Source: Pelecanus crispus | Lineage: Eukaryota; Chordata; Aves; Pelecaniformes; Pelecanidae | Direction of reading: 5' to 3' | Length of the DNA: 64,000 nt | Assembly: GCF_030463565.1 (NCBI RefSeq) | Contig: NC_134675.1 | Span: forward strand, 12,173,862-12,237,861 | Part shown: positions 1 through 11,117 of the stretch, piece after piece | Position numbering within the stretch: position 1 is the stretch's first letter | Layout: every line of letters starts with the position of its first letter | The notes under the pieces: model-generated | Told to the model about the DNA's origin: nothing | The model's input: only the letters and a program-made list of their open reading frames with translations | Database searches by the model: none | Position numbers and translations under genes: made by a program

Positions 1-738
1 CTTTGCAATGTGGTTGAGGCAATGGTGCACAGGGATGTGGCTGTGCAGGAGGGGAAGGGTGTCTTTGCTGTGCACCCCCAGTTCCTGTCCCTCATTCCTG
101 TGATGGAGAGGGGGCCTCAGAATCAATCCCTGGACCAGAGGAAGTAGGGACTTGGATGGGCTGCTCAGATTTGGGGGCTGCTCACAGATCCATGGAAAAT
201 GGTAAGAGCAGAAGGAGCAGCTTATCTTCCCAGAGGCTGTTTTTGCACAGTGGGCGAACCAATCGTTCCTAGAAGGGAAGGAGCATGTGAGACATGCCGC
301 CACCATGCTCCCAGCCTGCTGCCAGCCCCACTGTGCCCCCCATGCAGCTGCAGCCCCAGGGCCCCTTAGCCTGGGCAGGAAGGCCAGAGCACTGCCCATG
401 CCCAAGCATCAGCCCCATGGCCGGGACAGACACCTGGGCAGTACCCAGCACCTCTATCCATGGCTGGCGAAGGTGGGAGAGCTGCAGGTGGCCAAGATGG
501 AACAACTTACTCTTTATATGGCTTCTCATCCAGCCCCTCAGGTTTATCACTATGATTTTGATATCTCTCTCCAATCCAGTATGAGGCACCAGGTGCCTGC
601 ACAAAATGCTGGGGGGAGAGAAGCTGTCAACTGCCTGCCCCATGCCCAGCACCCACCTGGTGCCCGGGAGCTCTGGGGCCAGCTGTGCTCCACCCCACAG
701 CCTGCCAGGACTGGCACCCAGGGCTCGTGGTGCCACAA

Positions 739-817
739 GGCAATAGGAAGGCAATGAGAAGGCAGTGGGAAGGCAGTGGGAGGCAGTGGGAGGCAGTTTA
801 GGCAGATGGAGGGCAGC
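739..817. repeat. Short tandem repeat, ~10-base GGCAGTGGGA-like units
   Basis: About seven imperfect copies of a roughly ten-base unit (ggcagtggga and variants such as ggcaatgaga and ggcagtttag) run head to tail. It lies downstream of the CD72-like transmembrane exon on that gene's strand, so it is probably intronic or intergenic. No function is evident. Confidence 0.6.
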
Positions 818-982
818 TCAGGGCAGCCAAGCAAGAAGCAGCACCGCCCCAGGGCCCCCATCCCCAGGCACCCTCTGGCCCCAACCGCCCCCCAGCAGCC
901 CGGCCCTCACCCAGCCCCAAACCTGCTCCCGGTGCCCCTCTCCCCAGCTGCCCCCCACCCCGCGTCCCCTGCCCCGACTCAC

Positions 983-1327
983 AGCAAGCCCCCAGGGCCA
1001 CGGTGGCCACCAGCAGCAGCAGCAGGCTGGCTGCCAGCAGCCCCGCAGGGATGCGCCGCCTCCGGGGCCAGTGCCCTACAAAAGATGAGCGCCCACGGGC
1101 ATCACCCTGCATCCCCGCTGCCACTGCCCGGTGTGCCCCCAACCCATCCCCCCCATGGTGGTGGCCGCAGCCGGGCTCTCACCTGGGCTGGTTGCCACGG
1201 GCGCTGGCCCCAGCTGCACATTCTTGTAGGGGCTCTCGGCCTCAGAGGGTGCTGCAGGGCAGGTGGGGACGGTGAGTGGTGGAGCCATGGCAAACCTCAG
1301 GTTGGTGTAGACCACGCTCTAGGCCAT
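983..1327 (-). pseudogene. CD72: CD72-like inhibitory B-cell receptor, cytoplasmic and transmembrane exons only, stop at codon 3
   Basis: Two exons are visible on the minus strand. Exon 1 (1327-1183) encodes the cytoplasmic tail and exon 2 (1075-983) a basic stop-transfer stretch (RRRR) followed by a leucine/alanine-rich membrane span. This is type II topology. The tail has two ITIM-like motifs, VVYTNL with Tyr at position 7 and SPYKNV with Tyr at position 34. Human CD72 has ITYADL (Tyr7) and ITYENV (Tyr39), which recruit SHP-1 to dampen B-cell receptor signalling. Both exons have good donors (gtgaga, gtgagt) and join in phase. The oddity is codon 3, which is TAG (1319-1321) where a Gln (CAG) would be one change away. 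Only a start at codon 14 would avoid it, and that loses the first ITIM. No lectin domain was found between 1 and 983, so it is either past the left edge or lost. The family assignment is fairly sure. Pseudogene status is inferred from one stop. Confidence 0.6.
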
Positions 1328-1486
1328 GCAGGCGGGTGCTGCCCCGGGTGGCAGCAGTTTGAGGACTCGGTCCTGCCCTGCTCTGCCGCAGTCAGGTGGC
1401 AGGCCGTGGCCAAGACTGTGTGGGGTGGAGCTACTTCTTCATGTGCAGACAAGCAGAAGTAGTCATGTTATTTGCAAAAAGTGGTT

Positions 1487-1492
1487 TTATTT
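1487..1492 (-). terminator. Possible poly(A) signal AATAAA on minus strand
   Basis: tttatt on the plus strand reads AATAAA on the minus strand. It lies about 160 bases upstream of the CD72-like ATG and about 890 bases past the stop of the next lectin gene. It could be a distal poly(A) signal of that gene or chance. Confidence 0.25.
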
Positions 1493-2226
1493 CTGAGGCC
1501 ACTCTCAGTTTGGGGAGGAACGAGCTCCATCCTGGGCAGCACACTCTGCATCCACCTCTCCAGGCTGCAAGGAGCCCCTGGAGCCCATGCGTAGTGGCCA
1601 CAGTGGGGCCGTGCACCGCCATGCTTCACCTTCCCTATCCCACCCCCTGCCAGGAGAGAGGGGCTTGGTCCTCCACATGTGCCAGGAGGGACACCCAGAG
1701 ATGTCCATGTGGGAGCTGCATGCTGGTGGCATGACCCAGGTGGTCTCTATTGACCCCGTAACAGCCCCCAGGACCAAACCCCTCCAAGCCAAGCCCCAGC
1801 AGGCCTTTTAGGCTCTTGTGCATCACCCAGCCTCAAAGCAAAGTGTGTTTGCTGCAACCTCTGCAGACTGGGCAGGCACCAGGAGACAAGCTGCTGCTCA
1901 GCCCAAGCCCTCTGCGTGACCTGGAAGGCAAAGGGTCACCTCTCAGCTGCCTTCCCCAAGAATCATAAACCCCGGGCAGCCACCATGATCAGAAAGCCCA
2001 GAGCTTTGGGGGATCTGCTCCAGCCTGCACAGGAGCAGCTTCATGCTGCCACCAGGCTATGGGAACGCTTGGGTTGATGCTGGCTCCTGCCACTTCCTTC
2101 AGTGCCACAGCAGCTGCCGTTTCCCACTGGGCAGCAATGAGACCGAGTCAGCGAGCTGGAGGAGGCACATCCTCCATCCCACCACCCTCATTCCCCAAAG
2201 CCAGCCACAGTGTCTGAGTGCCAGAG

Positions 2227-2232
2227 TTTATT
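2227..2232 (-). terminator. Poly(A) signal of the ITIM lectin gene
   Basis: AATAAA on the minus strand, about 145 bases past the TAA at 2376-2378. The spacing suits a short 3' UTR for the C-type-lectin-like gene. Confidence 0.6.
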
Positions 2233-2375
2233 GGCAAAGTGCAGAGATCTGGGGGGGGGGTGTGAAGAGCTCTGGGTGAGGAGGCAGCAGTGCCCAGGGA
2301 TGCCCATGTGTTCGGGTTGAGCAGGGCGGGGGGGGGCACAGGGTGGTGGGACAGCTGGGCTGGAGATCCCCATGG

Positions 2376-5300
2376 TTACCAAGGCCCCACACAGGTGTAA
2401 GTGGTATTTCCCCAGAGGGAAGCAGGTGGTGAAGACCAGAGCCACTGCAAGGCTGCTGTGCTCTTCTCACAGACCCAGCCATGGGCTTCCCTGCAGATGC
2501 CACTGGACAGCCCTGAGCCTGATACCCTGCTGCAGGCCAGGAAGGAGCTGGTGGAGTGCTGGATTAGGAAGAGCATGCAGGGAGAGAGCAGGCTGAGATG
2601 GGTGGGATGGGCTGGGGCTGGTCTGTCAGCAACTCCTCCAGCCAGGGACCAGAGCCTGCGCAGAGATGCCATGGGGCCAAAGCTTGCCCTCCCCATGGAG
2701 CACTGTCCCCTGCCACCCTCCTCCTGATTAGGACACATGCTCTGATTTCCCCACCCCCACCCTACCCCTGCCTGCTTGGCATGCAGCCCCCAGCCCCATC
2801 ATACATGCAGCACCTCCAGGCCCCTCCTGGCAGGGCTCGGTACCAGTTGCATCAAGCAAAGCCCCATGCTGGGAACCTGCTTTTGGGGGACCACCCCAAC
2901 CCCTCACCCAAGCAGGGCGGGAGCACTGGGGTCAGGCCCCTGCAATCTTCCCTTCTCTAAAATGCCCCAGTGCAGCCCTGGGGAATTGAGAGGTGGCCAA
3001 GATGTGGAGCATGTCCCTGCCCTCTGGTGGGCTGCCTGTCGTGTGTGTCGTGTTGTGTGTGTGTCCCCGCCCATCACCTCCCTGAGCCCTGGTGTTGGAC
3101 CCTCAGCAGCCCTGGCTGGGGACAAGCTGACAGCCTCACCCCTTCAGTGCAGTGCCATCCATCCACTTCCAGTCAGACCTGGAGCCGTCCCACTTCAGCC
3201 CTATATGGAAGACCTCCATGTTGGCCATGCGCACCAGGAAAGCCTAGTGCAGGAGAGGACCTGCATGAGCTCCCCGGGGGGACACCCAGCCCCAGCCACA
3301 TGATTAGCGATGGGGGCTGCGCAGTTCGGGCACAGCGCAGTTTGGGCACAGCATTGCCAGCTCCCTGCCTGGAGGCTTGGCTGGGCTTTTGGCACATGGG
3401 CCAGAGCTGGGGAGCTGAGACAATGCTGGTGATGGCTGGGTGACTGCTGAGGGACCTTGAGGTGGTCACCAACACAGCCTGATGCCTGCAGGGGGTTAGA
3501 CTGGCCAGGCTAGGCGCACTCACCAGGGTGGCGTTGGCTCGGACGGTGACCAGCTGTGCCCCTCTGGAGCAGCAGTCCTCTCTGCTCTGCTCCCAGCTCT
3601 TTTTGGCAGAGGATAAGTAGTAGCACTGTCCCACATCCCAGAGCCAGCTGGCTAGGCAGAACTGGCATCACCCTGCGCACCAGAAACGCAGCCTGGGGGA
3701 GCAGCCGGGATGGGGCAGCCGGCAGGAGCTGCTACCAGCCCCCAGCCCAGAGGGAAGCAGGGTGACAAGGGGCAGCCAGGGTGCCAACCAACCCAGCATG
3801 CTCCTGCAGCTGCCCCATGGAGAGGACCCTCCATTTGCCCTTACTCTGTAGCCTAGCTCCCACATCCCAGCCCCAGCTCCCCAGCGGGAGCCCCAGGGGA
3901 GATGGGTTAGTTACACGAAGGTGCTGGCATTGGGCAGGTGGGTCAGGGAGGGGAGCTCCAGGTTTGGGGGTGTGATACAAACATAATTTGCAAAGTGCTG
4001 AGAATGCAGCCAGGATTTCAGCTTCACCAGAGGCTGGTTGAAAGAGAGCGCCTGATGCCGTTCAGCATGCGGATGCTCATGGCAGCCATGAGCCTGGTGC
4101 TGGTGGCATGCCCAGGCGATGCTGAGCCGCGCTGGGGTCATCTCTTCCAAAGGGGTCCCAGCAGTGCAGCCTGTTCAGCAGTGCTGGGGCAGCTCTCCAT
4201 ACCGTGGGACAGGCAGCAAGGGTGGAGGAAGACTCAGGAGGGGGACATATTCTGGAGTAGGGATGGATCCTGCCTCTTGAAAGGAGCAGCCAGGCCCTCT
4301 CCAAACCTCACCCAGGAACCTGCCGGGCTCTCCTACTTCACAGTGTCTGTCGCCCATAGCTGGGGCTCTCCACCATGCTCCAGGGACCATGGGTGCAGGT
4401 CACCTGTTGTCCTAAATCTACAGAAGACGAGCACAGGAGTGTCCCCGCCAACCCTGGGCTCTTGCTCCCAGCAACATCCAGTGCCCTCTCCCATGGGACA
4501 GCCCTGCGGCTGCGGCTGAGGGCGTCCCCTCCTTTAGGGGACCTGCCAGCCAAGCCTGCCAAGGTCATTGTCCTGGTTTTGGCTGGGATAGAGTTAATTT
4601 TCTTTCTGTAGCTGGCATAGTGCTGTGTTTTGGATTTAGGATGAGAATAATGCTGATAACACACTGATGTTTTAGTTGTTGCTAAGTACTGCTTAGGCTA
4701 GTCAAGGGCTTTTCAGCTTCCCATGCTCTGCCAGGTGCACAAGAAGCTGGGAGGGGGCACAGCCAAGATAGGTTATCCAAACTGGCCAAAGGGCTGTTCC
4801 ATACCATATGACGTCATGCTCAGTATATAAACTGGGGGGAGTTGGCTGGGGGCAGCTATTGCTGCTTGGGGATGGGCTGGGCATCAGTCAGCAGGTGGTG
4901 AGCAGTTGCATAACTTGTTTTTTTTTTTCCTGGGTTTTGTTTCTCTCTCTCTCGTTGTTCTCCTTTTCATTACAATTATTTATTATTGTTGTTATTATTA
5001 TTATTATTTCAATTATTAAACTGTTCTTATCTCAACCCACGAGTTTTCTTACTTTTGCCCTTCGATTCTCTCCCCCATCCCACCGGAGGGGGGAGGGTGA
5101 GCCAGCGGCTGTGTGGTGCTTGGTTGCCGACAGGGGCTAAACCACAACAGTCATTTGCGGCTTTTGCTGTGCTTGGGAGCCCATCACATGACAGGCTTTC
5201 GGGGAAAGTGCTTCTGCCTTTCTGTTTCAGTGTCACCGCTCTCCCTCCTGTCTTCATTTTGTTACCATGTGATGAAGCAGGATGCCCCAGTGCCATCCCT

Positions 5301-6216
5301 GAGCCCATGCTGTTTCCCCGCCTTCCTCTCCCAGCCAGGCAGGTGAGGTCTTGCCTTACTAATTTTCTTGCTTGCCCCAGAGCCCAGAAATCCACAGTGC
5401 CCTCGGCCCCAAGCAGGAGGACCCAGCTTCGCGGGCAGGCTGCAGCTCTGCTGCCTGCTGCAGCGGGGCCAGGGCAGCTGCCCCCTCCAGAAGCCCTGTG
5501 GCTCAGTGACTCTCTGGCACATGGTCCCCACAGTGCTGACCTCAAGCCCTCAGCCAGAGAGGTCCAGGCACAAGTGGGTACTCACAGTGGAAGCTCAAGC
5601 TGATGAGGATGATTTGTGCCAGCAGCAGCAGGGAGAGGAGAGCCAGGCTGAGGGCTGCCCAGCACCAGGGCAGCCGCACTGTCTGCTGAGGAGCCGAGAG
5701 AGGGAGTCAACCTGGGTCCTGGAGGCTTGGTAGGAGCGGTGGGGAGCCCCCAGCCAGGAAAGGTCTGTGAGCCCTGAGCAGGGTCTCAGGAGGCAGCAGG
5801 GGAGCCCAGGAAAACTGAGGGAGAGCCCATTTGCAGCATCTTGACCCTCCTAGTTGTCTCCCTGCAGACAGTGCTTGGCATGGGGGGAGGGGAGAGCAGA
5901 GCAGGAGGTGCCTGTGTGCACTGTGCCACACAGCTGGGGTGCAGTGAGCATCCTCTTCCCTTGAGCCCCTCCTGCCCCCCCGCCCCGAGAGCAGGCAGTG
6001 TGCGACAGGGCTGGAGAGGAGCTGTTTGGGAGAGGATAATGGAAAGGAGGAAGCAGGGAGAGCAGGGCTGGGGGAACGGCCCTGCAGAGGGCAAGGGGCT
6101 GCAGGAGTGCAGGGGAGCTGCCAGGAAAGCTGGGGTGCCAGGGGCAGGGAGCAGCATGCCATTACCTGGTTGTGGGGGGGCAAGCGCAGATCGGCATACA
6201 TGACCCCCTCTTCCAT
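2376..6216 (-). CDS. ITIM-bearing type II C-type-lectin-like receptor (CD72-related)
   Basis: Exons read on the minus strand. Exon 1 (6216-6166) encodes 17 residues including the ITIM VMYADL. Exon 2 (5685-5586) encodes a 23-residue membrane span. Lectin exon A ends at 3524 and probably starts at 3661. Lectin exon B is 3243-3140 and lectin exon C is 2529-2376, ending in TAA. The lectin domain shows its usual landmarks: a Cys-Trp-rich entry, GQCYYLS, a SWEQSREDC helix, the core HIGLKWD and WKWMDG, and the closing CREAHGWVCEK. The EPN/QPD and WND calcium-sugar residues are absent, so it should bind protein rather than carbohydrate. The start is chosen because the first ATG directly precedes the ITIM, as in CD72. 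A stalk exon between the membrane and lectin exons is expected, because exon 2 and exon A do not join in phase. I could not place it. Side by side with the CD72-like gene, it looks like a tandem paralogue. Confidence 0.7.
4569..5149 (+). mobile_element. Solo LTR, avian ERVL-type
   Basis: It starts TGTCCTGGTTTTGGC and ends ACCACAACA. It is flanked by a perfect 5-base target duplication gtcat (4564-4568 and 5150-5154), so it is a cleanly bounded solo LTR. It carries a CRE-like TGACGTCA, a TATATAAA box and a TTA-rich microsatellite. The same family forms both LTRs of the 35.2-42.6 kb element and the LTRs around GBA2. It lies antisense in an intron of the ITIM lectin gene. Confidence 0.9.
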
Positions 6217-6311
6217 CCCTCCCTTGGTCTCTCGCTCTGCACCCTACAGGGGAAGTGGCAACCCCTTCCAGCCCCCTTTGGCAGGCCGGTATGACGTGAA
6301 ATGGAAAGTGT

Positions 6312-6321
6312 CACTTCCTGG
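6312..6321 (-). promoter_or_regulatory. ETS/PU.1-like site upstream of the ITIM lectin gene
   Basis: On the minus strand this reads CCAGGAAGTG, a good ETS core of the PU.1 type. It sits about 100 bases upstream of the lectin ATG, where myeloid and B-cell promoters without a TATA box often carry such a site. The motif is seen; its use is inferred. Confidence 0.4.
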
Positions 6322-6968
6322 CAGGGTCCCCAGAGGCATCACCCTGGGGGTTTGCGGCGCTGCCAGTGCCAGGGGCAAGGGGGAGCCCCGGCAAGGCTGG
6401 CACCCAGGTGTTCTGGGCATGAGGGAACCCCACACCCCTGGCTCCAAGGCAGTGAGTGGTGGGGACGGCTGCTAGCTCAGACATGGGGCCAGGGCTGGGC
6501 TAGGCAGCCGTGTGGAGGCTGGTTCCCCTGCCCCGACCCCTCAGTGCTCAGCAGATTGCCCTGGGGACTGTGCAGGAGACCTGTGCATCCTTGAGGAGCA
6601 GGATACAGGGCCCTGTCTGCATCCCCAGGCTCTGCGCTCTCAGAAGCATCAAGGCCACGGGGTGTTTGCTCAGATGTGGTTTCTGCTGACTTTTTTGCAT
6701 AGGGCTGCAGCTGCATCTCAGCCTTGGAAAGTCGGGGGCTGGGGTGCTCCTTCCCCTCCCCGAGCCCTGCCGTGATGGGCATCCCTGCCATGCCCTTGGG
6801 GGTGGGGGCAAAGTCCCCCAGCCCCCCGGGGTGGTCCTGTCCCGGGCTCCCTGCCACACCGCGCACCTCTATCCCTACAGCCGGGCAGGGCAGGGGCAGG
6901 GATGCCTGTGGGCAGGCAACGACCCCCTCCGCCGGGCTGGCGGGTGATGGGGGGATGGCGCGGCCAGG

Positions 6969-6981
6969 ACTACGTTTCCCA
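6969..6981 (+). promoter_or_regulatory. ACTAYRNNTCCC promoter motif before the Myb/SANT-like gene
   Basis: ACTACGTTTCCCA matches the ACTAYRNNNCCCR motif typical of CpG-island promoters and linked to ZNF143-type factors. It stands about 240 bases before the predicted ATG in a very GC-rich stretch (6900-7217). That stretch also has imperfect repeats of a ctcggtgcggctcc-like unit (6985-7095). Confidence 0.45.
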
Positions 6982-7217
6982 GTGGCTCTTCCCGGGGCTG
7001 CACATGCTCGGTGCGGCTCCCGGCAGCGCCCGGCGCGGCGCCCGGTGCAGCACAGGTGTGCTCGGTGCGGCTCCAGGTGCAGCTCCCGGCACGGCAGACT
7101 CGCCGTGCGCCCTCGGGAGCGCACGGCCGAGCCCCGGGGCTGAGCCCTGCCCATCTCAGCCTCACCGCCGGCCCGGGGCTGAGCTTTCCCCCGGCACCCA
7201 CCCTCGCCCCCGGCAGC

Positions 7218-10029
7218 ATGCCCCGCGGGCGAGCCTGGACGCAAGCGGAGGTCAGCAGCCTCCTGGCACTGGTGGGGGGCTCGGGGGAGGCCGCCCTGCT
7301 CATGGCCTCCACGTCGCGACCCAATGAGGCGCTGTGGCGGGAGATCTCCTGGGGGCTGGCGGCAGCCGGCTACAGGCGCAGCGTGGCCCAGTGCCGCTCC
7401 AAGTGGAAGGCGCTCAAGCAGGCGTTCCACTCGGAGTGGGAGACGTGCCAGAGGGCTGGCCGCCACTCACCCCCGCCTGCCCCCACACTACTGAGCCATG
7501 AAGAGCATCTGGAAGGCAGCCGGGCGGCCAGTCTTCGGAGAGCGGAGGATGCCAGGTGGGTGCCAGGGATGGGCGGGTGGGCTTGGCAGGTCGTGGGGCG
7601 GCTGGATGTGGGATGCTGGGGGAGCGCTGGTGCCGCACGGCCACCTGGGGTCCCTTGATGATCTCTTTCTCTTCCTCTAGACCTGGTGAAGCTGCCCCCC
7701 AGGAAGTGCAGGTTGGCCCTCACCACCTGTCCTCCATCCTTGTCAGAGCCGCCAGGTACCCGTGGGCTCAGGCAGCTGGAGTGGGGCTTGTCTCTGCTAT
7801 GGGGTGGCTGGGACTCCTCATCTCCTGGTTACTGAAGCTCTTTTATGCACCCCCTCACCCTCCTTCTGCAGAGCATGACGTTGACAGGGACGCCCTGGGC
7901 ATGCTGCTGTCCCCGTTGCTGCAGTGTGCGAAGGACAAGTCAGAGCGCCGTAAGTACTGGTCTGCCCTGCTGCACTGGGCTGCGTGGCCACGGCTCCAGC
8001 CCAAGCCCATGCCAGTATGATGGGAATGGGGGGCTCAGAGGGTCAGGGGTGTTTTCTTCCCAGGAGGGACCTGTCGCATTGTGGTCCCTCAGCAGGGATG
8101 CTCGCAGATGGGGGTGTTGGGAGCTTTGGCTCCAAACCAGCCCCAGAGCATGAGGGGATGAGGACAGCTGAGATGGGGCAGGAGGGTGTCCCCGGCTGTG
8201 ACCCAGCCTCAGGGCATGGCAAGGGTGCTGGCTGCCCCGGGGCAGGTTGTGAGGCTCAAGGACTCTAAGGGACGGTGGCCCCTATCCAGTCCAAGGGGCC
8301 CTCGCAGCTGTGCAGCACTGCAGGGCATGTGACTCCCCTTCCTTTGGCAGGTCCTGGCTCCCCTCTTCCCCAGTAACACCATAAAGTTTCAGATGAGTTA
8401 GGACTGGGTGTGAGGGCCAGAGGTGCCTGCAGCTCCCCTGACCTGCAGCGCACCCAGGGGCGGATCCTGCACCCCCCTTGCTGTGTGCACTCACAGGGGT
8501 TTAGCACTGAGGTGGTGCAGGATACATCCCTGAGTGATTTGCGTGGGTGCCCCAGACAGCATCCGTGCTGGGCAATTGCCTTCTGTCTCCCTAAATCCCC
8601 CCTGCAGTTTCAAGTGGATGTGGGATTCTCCTTCACTTCCAGTCCTAATCTGTTGTGTAGCATTGCTGCACGCTGCTGCCTTCCAGCCCAGAGGTGGCTG
8701 CATTGCAGTGGTGGATGAGTGACTCCTGCTTTTGTATCTAGCTCGTGAAACGCTTTGGAGCCCTGCAGGGCGCTGTGGAGCTGTGGTTAGGACATGTGAG
8801 GCTGTGGGGCTGGCCGGGGCAAGCCAGGCAGACCCCAGGCTGGTGGTGATCCCCCGGCAGGTCCCGTCAGACGGCACATCTCTGCTCTCTCCCAGCAGCT
8901 GGTGGGGACCACATCGCTGGAGTGCTGCCCACTCCCCCTGCCATGCCACGTAAGGCTTTCCTTGCCCCACTCGGCCTGGTAAACCCCCTTGGCCCTGCGA
9001 GCAGGGTCTGATCCAGTTCTCATTGCAGACACTGGTCACTGCTTCCCTCCCTTTCCCCTCCTGGGTGAGTGCTGCGCCCAGGCAGCCATGCTTGTGCGCC
9101 CTGGGACAGGAGGCAGCCACAGCTCATGGGCTGGGTCTGCTATCCTTCCAGGCTGTCACACTGCCCTGAAGCAGGAAAGAGCTGAGCGAAAGGCTGGTAA
9201 GGGTCTGCGGCTTCGAGCAAGTCCCCCTGCTCCAGGGGGCAGCTCTGTCCTGTCCTGCCCGTGGGGACGGAGGGCAGGGGCTCCCACAGGCAGTGCCTGC
9301 CCGGGGTTCTGCAGCAGGATCAGGCTAAGCACGGGGCTTGGGTGGCTCCAGCACCCTGGTTGTTCCCTCCATGCCAAACCATCGTGGCAGGCTTCCCTGT
9401 CGCAATGTCCCTGGGGATGGGAAGAGGAAACCGAGTGCTGTCAGTGGCTGCTGCAGCCCCAGGCTCCCCTGGGACGGCTGCTGTGATCAAGCAGCCAGCA
9501 GCAGGTGAAGAGGTGTCAGACACAAGCCTGCATGGTGGGTCCTCCCTGCAGTGTCCCGACAGCCACACAGCGCTCAGGGCTCTTGGAGCTGTGGTGAAGG
9601 TTTGCTGCTGCTGACCCCTCTCTTGCTGCAGGCTCCAGCATGGCGGGCTTGCTCCAGAGTGTCCAGCAGCTGCTGGTGCAGATCCTGCAGACATCACAGA
9701 AGCAGCAGGCGCTGCTGGAGAGCCTGGCCAGCAACACCATCTTCCACCTCCTCTCCCACAGCCTGGTGCAGGTGGGCGAGACCCTGCACCAGCTCCTTCT
9801 CCGGCCGCAGACCCACCCCAGCCCCCTTGGCCACTACATCCCCCATGTGCCCCTTTTTGAGGGCGGGCCTGGGGTGCCCTGCTCCCCCGGTGCTCCCCAC
9901 ACCTCCCCAGATCAGAAAGAGGAGCCTCAGGTGTCCCCTGCTGCTGGCTGCACCCCCCCCGCGAGTGCCGCCATCCCCGGCCCCAGGGGCGACGGCTTCA
10001 CTATGCAGCCGCAGCACAAATCTTTATAG
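7218..10029 (+). CDS. Myb/SANT-like (MSANTD-type) DNA-binding protein, four exons, apparent frame break in exon 1
   Basis: Exons 7218-7555, 7681-7755, 7872-7949 and 9632-10029 join in phase with gt...ag introns. Exon 1 begins MPRGRAWTQAEVSSLLALV, the first helix of a Myb/SANT-like domain. The third helix follows, with RSVAQCRSKWKALKQAFHSE. This domain family derives from Harbinger transposons and binds DNA in the nucleus. The later exons encode a basic linker (KLPPRKCR), an acidic helix (EHDVDRDALGMLL) and a C-terminal leucine-rich helix (MAGLLQSVQQLLVQILQ) with a heptad-like pattern, followed by a Pro-rich tail. The oddity is that the SANT domain reads in one frame, while MKSIWKAAGRPVFGERRMPD, which splices correctly to exon 2, reads in another. 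The change falls in the Pro-rich linker near 7480-7497, where a TGA also appears in the downstream frame. The cause could be a real frameshift, an unseen small intron or a sequence error. AATAAA lies at 10075-10080. Confidence 0.6.
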
Positions 10030-10074
10030 CAGAGGCCCTGGATATTTTGGAAGTTTATAGAAGAGACACATTTT

Positions 10075-10080
10075 AATAAA
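10075..10080 (+). terminator. Poly(A) signal of the Myb/SANT-like gene
   Basis: AATAAA 46 bases past the TAG at 10027-10029, in an AT-rich stretch. This places a very short 3' UTR before the convergent glycosyltransferase remnant. Confidence 0.7.
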
Positions 10081-10481
10081 ATTAAAAATAGCTTTTGTAC
10101 CAGCGGCGACAATTGGCCAATTCTTTCCCCCTCTCCGGGGGATGTTCCCCTTCTCACTTTCAAGATGAGTAGAAGGGGAACTCAGCTATTTACAGCCTCC
10201 AAGAAACTCTCAGGCTGCAGACTGCAGGGCAGATGTACTTTCTCTGCCCCACCTGCTCCCCAACAGCTTCCAGCTGGGCCTGGGGCCAGCAAGTCCCTGG
10301 CCCAGAGGACGTGCTGCTGGTGCTGGGGAGGGCAGAGAGCCTGGCTGGGGCACAGGCTGCATCCTTCTGCAAGGGAAGGGGCCAGGGTGGGAAATGGTGG
10401 GCAGCACCAGGGCTGGGAAGGCAGCATGTGCTGTGGCCGTGGTCCCTCGGTCACCAGCTCCTTGGCAGGACACTTCCAGTG

Positions 10482-11070
10482 GGTGAGCTGGGGGCTTGCA
10501 GCATGCTGCGGTGAGCCCCCTCCTGCTCCTGTGTGCTCAGGATGTGGATCACCATCAGGTAGCGGTAGCTGCAGACGTGCCCATGGCACATTGTGCTTGG
10601 CAAAGTGGGCACTGGCTCTCGCCCAGACTCCTGTCACCTCTGCCAGAATGCCCATGTAGGTGTCCTCCACGGGGATGGGGTGGACATGCCAAGCCACCTC
10701 CAGGATCTTCTCAGCTGCATCCAGGGAGAGGATGTAGCTGATGCTGCTGGTGTAGGGCAGGTAGACATCAGGGTGATAGTCCTGCTGCACCACATGCCGC
10801 TTGCTGGAGGGCTGGCAGATGACCTGCTGCTTCTCCCGGTAGAAGAGAAACACCATGTAGAGGCAGGTCCATGCTGGGTTGACCCCAGCCAGGAAGATGG
10901 GCAGGTGGTCCAGTCCATGTTGAAGCAGTTATCCATCCTTAGTTGTAATGGGGCCAGCACTGCTTGGATGCCCACTTCAAGCTGTGCATGACCTTCAGGG
11001 TGATGTTGCAGTACATGTCCCTGTAGCTCCCCAGCAAGATGTCCCTGAACTCCTGCCCTTCCTGAGCACC
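10482..11070 (-). pseudogene. Beta-1,3-galactosyl/GlcNAc-transferase (GT31) remnant
   Basis: Successive minus-strand segments match the catalytic half of GT31 enzymes, which are Golgi type II glycosyltransferases using UDP-Gal or UDP-GlcNAc. EGQEFRDILLGSYRDMYCN and ITLKVMHSLKWASKQC (from about 11061) correspond to the DI..DF.D.Y.NLTLK block. DNCFNMD stands where the DDD metal motif should be. FYREKQQVICQPS, DVYLPYTSS and PVEDTYMGI follow, the last carrying the conserved ED. SYRYLMVIHILSTQEQ closes the domain. The segments lie in different frames with at least two frameshifts (near 10590 and 10910) and a stop near 10935, and the metal motif is altered. No signal-anchor or N-terminal half was found upstream, where a short tandem repeat begins. 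The frames are collinear with no intron, as expected for this mostly single-exon family. It is dead. Which member it derives from is not determinable here. Confidence 0.75.
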
Positions 11071-11117
11071 CCACATGTGGCTGGGCCATGGAGAGGGGCC
11101 AACGGGGCTGCCCTGCT

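Noticed and set aside
6477-7466. 329-codon minus-strand open frame
   Set aside because: It is antisense to the CpG promoter and SANT exon of the Myb/SANT-like gene, has GC-island composition, and shows no domain.
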